A program made the position numbers and the translations under genes. Shown here in pieces: positions 6,453 to 10,085 of a stretch of DNA of 10,085 bases. Source of the DNA: an uncultured Acidobacteriota bacterium (lineage in GTDB: Bacteria; Acidobacteriota; Thermoanaerobaculia; Gp7-AA8); contig CAMPKJ010000180.1 in NCBI GenBank assembly GCA_946887105.1, positions 1 through 10,085 of the forward strand, given 5' to 3'. Position 1 is the stretch's first letter. The number at the start of each line of letters is the position of its first letter. Under the pieces are notes generated by a model that was not told where the DNA came from, did not search any database, and was given only the letters and a program-made list of their open reading frames with translations.

Positions 6453-6481
6453 AATCTACGCCCGCACCCGTCCTCTGTCAA
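6453..6481 (-). promoter_or_regulatory. Minus-strand promoter for the structured RNA
   Basis: On the minus strand a perfect TTGACA (complement of 6476-6481) and TAGATT (complement of 6453-6458, four of six) are spaced by exactly 17 bases. The predicted start near 6446 lies just before the 5' strand of the CACCTGC/GCAGGTG helix, and transcription would run toward the 91-residue gene. Confidence 0.5.
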
Positions 6482-6510
6482 GCACTCGAACGGCAAGATT
6501 GCCAATTTCT

Positions 6511-6531
6511 GCAGCAGAGGCCGCTGTTTTT
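6511..6531 (+). terminator. Weak plus-strand terminator-like hairpin
   Basis: CAGC (6512-6515) pairs with GCTG (6523-6526), extendable by a G-T pair, followed by five T (6527-6531). The stem is short. It would end a roughly 250-base plus-strand transcript starting at the promoter near 6246, if that promoter is real. Confidence 0.3.
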
Positions 6532-6542
6532 CGCGCCGGTAT

Positions 6543-6557
6543 ATACGCTAAGCGTAT
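6543..6557. promoter_or_regulatory. 15-bp palindrome ATACGCT-A-AGCGTAT, operator-like
   Basis: Two perfect 7-base arms flank a single central base. The size and symmetry resemble a binding site for a dimeric helix-turn-helix repressor, such as an Xre-type antitoxin. No repressor or toxin-antitoxin gene is adjacent, so it may be an orphan site left from a lost module or part of the neighbouring DnaA-box region. Confidence 0.45.
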
Positions 6558-6583
6558 GTGTAGTATGGAGTTTTTGGGCCCAT

Positions 6584-6768
6584 TTATTCATCAACAGGTT
6601 GTGGAAATCCGCAGGAGTTTGCCACTATTTCCGCAACTTTTCATCATGTTTTCCACAGCTACAAATGGTAGATTTATTCGCTATCTTGGGTGACGTTCAC
6701 AAGTTATCCGTATTGAGCTGGCATTCGGCATATTTTTCCTGATTCGCTACACGCCGAGCTGTGGAAAA
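6584..6768. other. Cluster of DnaA-box-like motifs (possible origin-like region)
   Basis: Compared with TTATCCACA, the region holds TTTTCCACA at 6649-6657 (8 of 9) and the same sequence on the minus strand at 6760-6768 (8 of 9). Poorer matches are TGTGGAAAT at 6600-6608 (minus orientation, 7 of 9), TTATCCGTA at 6704-6712 (7 of 9), TTATTCATC at 6584-6592 and TTATTCGCT at 6674-6682 (both 7 of 9 if position five is free). The two best boxes share a 12-base inverted repeat, TTTTCCACAGCT (6649-6660) against AGCTGTGGAAAA (6757-6768). AT-rich blocks lie between them. No dnaA, dnaN, rpmH, gidA or par gene is present, so a chromosomal origin is unproven; a plasmid/phage origin remnant or a DnaA-titrating site fits equally well. 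Confidence 0.4.
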
Positions 6769-7600
6769 TAGGGCCGCACTAAACCTATGGTGGGCGGCGG
6801 CAGAACACCTGACACGGCGGGCCGCAGCTCAAAAAACATCCTCATCATCAAGACATCCCCGAAGTCCGGAGACCGGCCGAGATGCTCCTTCACCTCGTCT
6901 TTCGGCATGATCTTCAGCTTGCCGTCCTTGTCGGCGTCCTTCCGCTTCATCTGCTCCATGTCGGCGATGAGCATCTCCTTGAACTGCGCGAGGGTCATAT
7001 CCGGCGGGAGCTGGACCTGATCGAGGGAGATCGCGATCCGGTGGCGGTTCACCGCCTCGGCCAGCATGTAGGTGCACTGCGCCTTCAGGTTCTCGTACTG
7101 CTCCTTCGGCGCGTCCTCCGCTTTCTGCTTCGGCTCCATCGGCGCAGCTTGGGCGACGAAGCCTTTCACGCCCTTCAGATCGTCCACGAGCGCGCCGCAA
7201 CGCCGTTCTCATCGATCAGGGCATGTGAGTAGGGGATCCGCTCCTCGGCGAGCGTCCTCCGGATCTCCTCCCGCGTGACGTCGAGGCCTTGTCGGCGGAA
7301 GACCTTGATCTTCACGAGCCGGAAGCCCTCGAATGTGAAGGTCGGGATGAAGTCGCCGCCGAAGCGTGCCGGATTGCAGATGAGATAGCGCTCCTCGCTC
7401 TTCTCGACCGTCTTCGTGGAAGAGGTCGAGGATCGCGTCGTATTCGATGAGGGCGTTCGGGTCGTCGTCGTGCTCGAAGTTGCCAAAGAGGAGGGGGTTG
7501 TCGCCCGGCAACGCTTTCACGAACCGGCGATGCGGAGGCAGCGCGCCGTCGCGATCAGGCTTGTAATACCTCGCGTAAACATGGCCTTGTCCGGGTTGAA
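6747..7600 (-). pseudogene. Phage terminase large subunit remnant, multiply frameshifted
   Basis: Read on the minus strand in pieces, this is the C-terminal half of a phage terminase large subunit, the motor and nuclease that packages DNA into capsids. From 7598 down it reads FNPDK, then one base over HVYARYYKPDRDGALPPHRR and FVKALPGDNPLL. It joins FGNFEHDDDPNALIEYDAIL with about 20-25 residues apparently missing. A one-base insertion near 7417 precedes TVEKSEERYLICNPARFGGD and GLDVTREEIRR. A one-base loss near 7190-7200 precedes DDLKGVKGFV, YENLKAQCTYMLAEAVN and GRSPDFGDVLMMRMFFEL. At least three frameshifts and the internal deletion make it non-functional. The nuclease-site Asp usual in D-x-A-R-F-G is Asn (CNPARFGG). 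The ATPase domain is absent; homology stops four bases before the array at 7605. The last residues before the stop at 6747 look unrelated. Confidence 0.85.
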
Positions 7601-7604
7601 CCCC

Positions 7605-7639
7605 TTTGCGACTTTGCGCCTTTGAGACTTTGCGACTTT
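7605..7639 (-). repeat. 8-bp tandem array (right copy, inverted)
   Basis: Four 8-mers on the plus strand read TTTGCGAC, TTTGCGCC, TTTGAGAC, TTTGCGAC (7605-7636) plus TTT. Reverse-complemented they are GTCGCAAA, GTCTCAAA, GGCGCAAA and GTCGCAAA, the same unit as the array at 4568-4599. It abuts the truncated terminase on one side and the leader of the lytic transglycosylase on the other. Confidence 0.85.
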
Positions 7640-7648
7640 CCCGGGGGG

Positions 7649-7677
7649 CATAATCGTCACAGCTGAGAAGTTCTCAG
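7649..7677 (+). promoter_or_regulatory. Leader of the transglycosylase gene: -10 box and palindrome
   Basis: CATAAT (7649-7654) is a five-of-six -10 box; no -35 at proper spacing is clear, since the upstream TTGAGA at 7622 lies inside the tandem array and is 21 bases away. Just downstream, CTGAGAA-G-TTCTCAG (7663-7677) is a perfect 15-base palindrome ending seven bases before the GTG start, positioned to act as an operator or to mask the ribosome site. Confidence 0.4.
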
Positions 7678-7684
7678 AGCACCC

Positions 7685-8452
7685 GTGCGTACGCCGATCA
7701 TCCTCCTCGCCATGCTTCTGTTCGCCTCGACGGCGAGCGCGAGCATTGCCCTCTTTTCCGACGGCCGGAACATGAAGATCGAGGCGTACCGCGTCGAGGA
7801 AGACACGATCCATCTCACGATACAGGGCGGCGGGACGATGTCGTTGCCGCTGACGCGCGTCGAGCGGATCGTCGACGACGAGATCGTCACCCCCGAGGTC
7901 GTCGAAGAGGTGAAGAAGATCGTGGAGGAAGGCGGCGTTTTTCCGAAGCGCTCCTGGCGATTCAGCGAGCACAGCCAGCCGCTGTTCCAGTCGAAGTACA
8001 ACGAGATCATCATCGCCGCCGCGCGCCAGTTCGACGTCGACGCGGCGCTCGTCTCCGCGGTGATCAAGGCGGAATCGGACTACAACCCGCGCATCGTCTC
8101 GCATAAAGGCGCGCGCGGGCTGATGCAGCTGATGCCCGCCACCGCGAAGCGTTTCGGTGTCACCAATTCGTTCGATCCGCACGAAAACATTCATGGCGGG
8201 ACGCGGTATCTTCGCTGGCTGCTGAAGAAGTTCGACGGCAACGCCGATCTGGCAGTCGCGGCGTACAACGCAGGCGAAGGGAACGTATGGAAGTACGACG
8301 GAGTGCCGCCGTTCCGCGAGACGGTGAACTACATCAATCGCATTGCGAAGCACATTCGCAGGGCGATCGAGACGGAGGTCATCCCTCGCGACATCGCCGG
8401 CTCGCCGGGCGTTGTTCCCGCCGCCTCCTCGGTCGCGGCGCTGCCGCGCTGA
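7685..8452 (+). CDS. Periplasmic lytic transglycosylase, SLT domain (GH23)
   Basis: The product is 255 residues. The GTG at 7685 is chosen because it opens a proper signal peptide, MRTPIILLAMLLFASTASA; the next ATG would cut the hydrophobic core. Residues 20-100 form a small N-terminal region of unknown role containing a charged helix (IVTPEVVEEVKKIVEEGG). The SLT catalytic domain spans about 103-225 and shows all family motifs: AESDYNP with catalytic E130, GLMQLMPATA (145-154), AYNAGEGNV (193-201) and PPFRETVNYI (208-217). Such enzymes cleave the MurNAc-GlcNAc bond of peptidoglycan, leaving a 1,6-anhydro end, in wall turnover or assembly of envelope machines. The Ala/Ser/Pro-rich C-terminal tail overlaps the start of the TonB receptor gene, suggesting cotranscription. 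A possible operator palindrome sits just upstream. No good Shine-Dalgarno is evident. Confidence 0.92.
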   Translation: MRTPIILLAMLLFASTASASIALFSDGRNMKIEAYRVEEDTIHLTIQGGGTMSLPLTRVERIVDDEIVTPEVVEEVKKIVEEGGVFPKRSWRFSEHSQPLFQSKYNEIIIAAARQFDVDAALVSAVIKAESDYNPRIVSHKGARGLMQLMPATAKRFGVTNSFDPHENIHGGTRYLRWLLKKFDGNADLAVAAYNAGEGNVWKYDGVPPFRETVNYINRIAKHIRRAIETEVIPRDIAGSPGVVPAASSVAALPR

Positions 8453-10085
8453 TTTCTCTTCTCCTCCTGACCGCGAACGCGCTCGCGTTCGAATCGCGCC
8501 TCTTCAATTCCGAAGGAACGCCGATCGCCGGCGCGCAGATCTCGGTGGTCGATCAACGCAGCACCGCGCGCACGGATGCCGACGGGCGCTTCGCACTGGT
8601 GCCTGACCCGCAGCTTCCCGCGACGTTGATTGTGGTCGGCAGCCGCGGCGAGCTCTTCCCGCCGATCTATCTGCCGCGGTTCGTCCCCGAGATCCGCCTC
8701 GACGCCGCGTATCGCGAGACCGTCACCGTCACGACCGGCGCCACGCCGAACATCGAAGGCACGCCCGCGTCCGCGCCGGTGGTGTACGGCAGTGAGGAAA
8801 TCGAGCAGCGCAAGCCCGCGCATATCGCCGAGGCCATCGCCACGACGCCTGGTGTGTCGCTGCGTGGCGAAGGTCCGCCGGCGGTGCCGGTGGTGCGCGG
8901 ACTGGCGGGAGGGCGCACGCTGCTGATCATCGACGACGCGCGGATCGTCGCCGAGCGCCGCGCCGGTCCGTCTGCCACATTCGTCGATCCGATCAGCCTC
9001 GGCTCGATCGAGATCTCGCGCGGGCCCGGCTCGGTGGCGTATGGATCCGATGCGATCGGCGGCGTCGTGCATCTCCGTCCGCGCGATCCGATCCCCGGTC
9101 AGCCTGACTTTCGCTATGACGCGTGGGGCGCGTTCGGCGGCCTGAGCACGCGCTCCGCGGCGCTCGAGTTTTCGACGGACGCCCTCGGCGGCGCCGTGCT
9201 GACTTCCATTCACGCGCGCGCCGCGGATGACGCGCACGACGCGAACGGCGACGTCATCGAGAACTCCAGCTATCGCGATCGCGGCGCGTTGCTCCGTTAC
9301 GTGCGCGACGCGGATTGGGGACGCTTGCGCGCGGGTGTGATGTCGAGCATCGCGCGTGACGTCGGCGCGCCGTCGACGGACACGGTGCAGACCGTCTATC
9401 CCGATGAACGCGCCACCCTCGCGACCATCGCGCTGGATCTGCCGGGCCGCGGCGCGTGGACCGGCATCGGCATGCGCGGCTCGTTCGGAACGTACGCCAT
9501 CACGACCGATCGCATTCGCCCGACCGGCGTCGAGAGTGCGACCGTGAAAGCGCGCGACACGTCACTGCGGCTTTCCGCGGAACGTGCGGCCGGCCGTTCG
9601 CGCATCACCACGGGCGTCGATTTCGTGAGCCGCTTCAATCTCGAGGCCACCGGCACTCCGGCGTCGGACTCGATCGAGGATGCGGACCGCTACGACACCG
9701 GCCTCTACGCGTCCTGGTCCGGCACGATGTCGCCGGTCGTGCAGCTCGCCGCCGGTGCGCGCGCCGATCAGGTTTCGACGCGCAACCGCGGCGGCTTCTT
9801 CGGCGATCGCTCGACGACTGACATCGCGCCATCGGGTTTCGTCGCCGCGACGGCCGGACCGTTCCGCGGCGTCACGACTACCGTGCAGGTGGCGAGCGGG
9901 TATCGCGAGCCTTCACTGTCCGATCGCTACTTCCGCGGCGTGAGCGGACGCGGGTTCGTGGTCGGCAATCCCGATCTCGAGCCGGAGCGCAGCCTGCAGT
10001 TCGATGGCGGCGTGCGCTGGACCGGCGCGCGCTCGCGCGTGGCGCTCTACGCGTACGACTATCGCATCCGCAATCTCGTCGAGCG
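8449..10085 (+). CDS. TonB-dependent outer-membrane receptor, 3'-truncated by window edge
   Basis: The frame is open without stops from before 8449 to the window end, giving about 545 residues. Residues 1-13 (ISLLLLTANALA) resemble the core and cleavage site of a signal peptide. Residues 14-80 are a carboxypeptidase regulatory-like beta domain (GTPIAGAQISVVD, TDADGRFAL). ETVTVTTG (about 90-97) may be the TonB box. The plug follows (about 108-211), with VVRGLAGGRTLLIIDD and EISRGPGSVAYGSDAIGGVV. Beta-barrel strands follow, including the signature YREPSLSDRYF (from 485) and GNPDLEPERS (from 506). It should import a scarce ligand such as a siderophore, cobalamin or glycan across the outer membrane; the substrate cannot be told. 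The start is odd: the frame has no ATG, GTG or TTG near the signal peptide. The nearest ATG, at 8287, lies deep inside the transglycosylase gene. CTG at 8449, overlapping that gene's TGA, is my best guess. Confidence 0.9.
   Translation, partial: MISLLLLTANALAFESRLFNSEGTPIAGAQISVVDQRSTARTDADGRFALVPDPQLPATLIVVGSRGELFPPIYLPRFVPEIRLDAAYRETVTVTTGATPNIEGTPASAPVVYGSEEIEQRKPAHIAEAIATTPGVSLRGEGPPAVPVVRGLAGGRTLLIIDDARIVAERRAGPSATFVDPISLGSIEISRGPGSVAYGSDAIGGVVHLRPRDPIPGQPDFRYDAWGAFGGLSTRSAALEFSTDALGGAVLTSIHARAADDAHDANGDVIENSSYRDRGALLRYVRDADWGRLRAGVMSSIARDVGAPSTDTVQTVYPDERATLATIALDLPGRGAWTGIGMRGSFGTYAITTDRIRPTGVESATVKARDTSLRLSAERAAGRSRITTGVDFVSRFNLEATGTPASDSIEDADRYDTGLYASWSGTMSPVVQLAAGARADQVSTRNRGGFFGDRSTTDIAPSGFVAATAGPFRGVTTTVQVASGYREPSLSDRYFRGVSGRGFVVGNPDLEPERSLQFDGGVRWTGARSRVALYAYDYRIRNLVE

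Larger units (their letters stand above)
6187..6746. other. 560-bp non-coding region with regulatory and structural signals
   Basis: No convincing gene lies between the 91-residue gene and the terminase remnant. A 133-codon plus-strand frame at 6292-6693 has no ribosome site, uses Arg/Pro/Ser-rich codons typical of random high-GC sequence, and runs across strong RNA hairpins and DnaA-box-like motifs. The stretch is distinctly more AT-rich than the flanking genes in 6187-6300 and 6540-6770. Its individual elements are listed separately. Confidence 0.7.

Noticed and set aside
6300..6540. tmRNA, RNase P RNA, SRP RNA or cobalamin riboswitch
   Set aside because: I looked for their conserved sequence blocks on both strands (for example GGTCAGGTCCGGAAGGAAGCAG-like SRP tip shortened to GGAAGGAAGCAG, and GAGGAAAGTCC of RNase P) and found none. 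6S RNA cannot be excluded because its sequence is poorly conserved.
6543..6557. dif site for the nearby xerD
   Set aside because: A dif site has two 11-base XerC/XerD half-sites around a 6-base centre with a pattern like TTATGTTAA; this palindrome has 7-base arms and one central base and does not match.
6292..6693. 133-codon plus-strand open frame
   Set aside because: No ribosome site, no recognisable motif, and it overlaps RNA-like hairpins, a palindrome and DnaA-box-like sites; composition fits non-coding DNA.
7517..8353. 278-codon minus-strand open frame
   Set aside because: It is antisense to the lytic transglycosylase; its low-coordinate end merely crosses the repeat array and terminase remnant in a non-homologous frame.
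8329..9237. 302-codon minus-strand open frame
   Set aside because: It is antisense to the clearly recognisable TonB receptor; Arg/Ala/Asp-rich with no motif.
1..10085. tRNA or rRNA genes
   Set aside because: No cloverleaf with a GTTCRA-type T-loop and no rRNA-like conserved blocks were noticed by eye; no covariance search could be run.

Overview
The window looks like a chromosomal stretch from a high-GC, Gram-negative-type (TonB receptor, lytic transglycosylase) bacterium. The mix of a CarD/CdnL-type RNA polymerase regulator, lipoyl synthase, XerD, a secreted protein behind deoB, and intergenic 8-bp AAAGTCTC/AAAGTCGC-type tandem arrays reminds me of uncultured Acidobacteriota (Thermoanaerobaculia-like). 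That placement is an inference and not proven by anything here.

Left core block (1-4559, all plus strand): the 3' part of phosphopentomutase (deoB), an overlapping unknown exported protein, then carD with its own clear sigma-70-type promoter, TTG start and a GNRA-loop terminator, then lipoyl synthase (lipA) and tyrosine recombinase xerD six bases apart. These are intact, densely packed housekeeping genes.

Middle island (about 4560-7640): this 3 kb stretch is different. It is bracketed by two short 8-bp tandem arrays in inverted orientation. Inside, in order, are: a decayed IS3-family element with its left terminal repeat and an orfA-orfB deletion fusion; a secreted protein with a ten-cysteine tail and its own promoter; a small minus-strand gene with a terminator; a 560-bp non-coding region; and a minus-strand, repeatedly frameshifted remnant of a phage terminase large subunit that runs up to the second array. 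The non-coding region holds a candidate structured RNA with TTGACA promoters facing in from both sides, a 15-bp palindrome and a cluster of DnaA-box-like sequences. I read the island as a hot spot that has collected and lost mobile DNA.

Right block (7640-10085, plus strand): a periplasmic GH23-type lytic transglycosylase, overlapped at its stop by a TonB-dependent outer-membrane receptor. The receptor has a carboxypeptidase-like N-terminal domain and continues past the window end; its start appears to be non-canonical (CTG) and translationally coupled.

No complete undescribed system can be demonstrated. The most promising unexplained items are the structured RNA candidate, the DnaA-box-like cluster, the inverted 8-bp arrays and the Cys-rich secreted protein.
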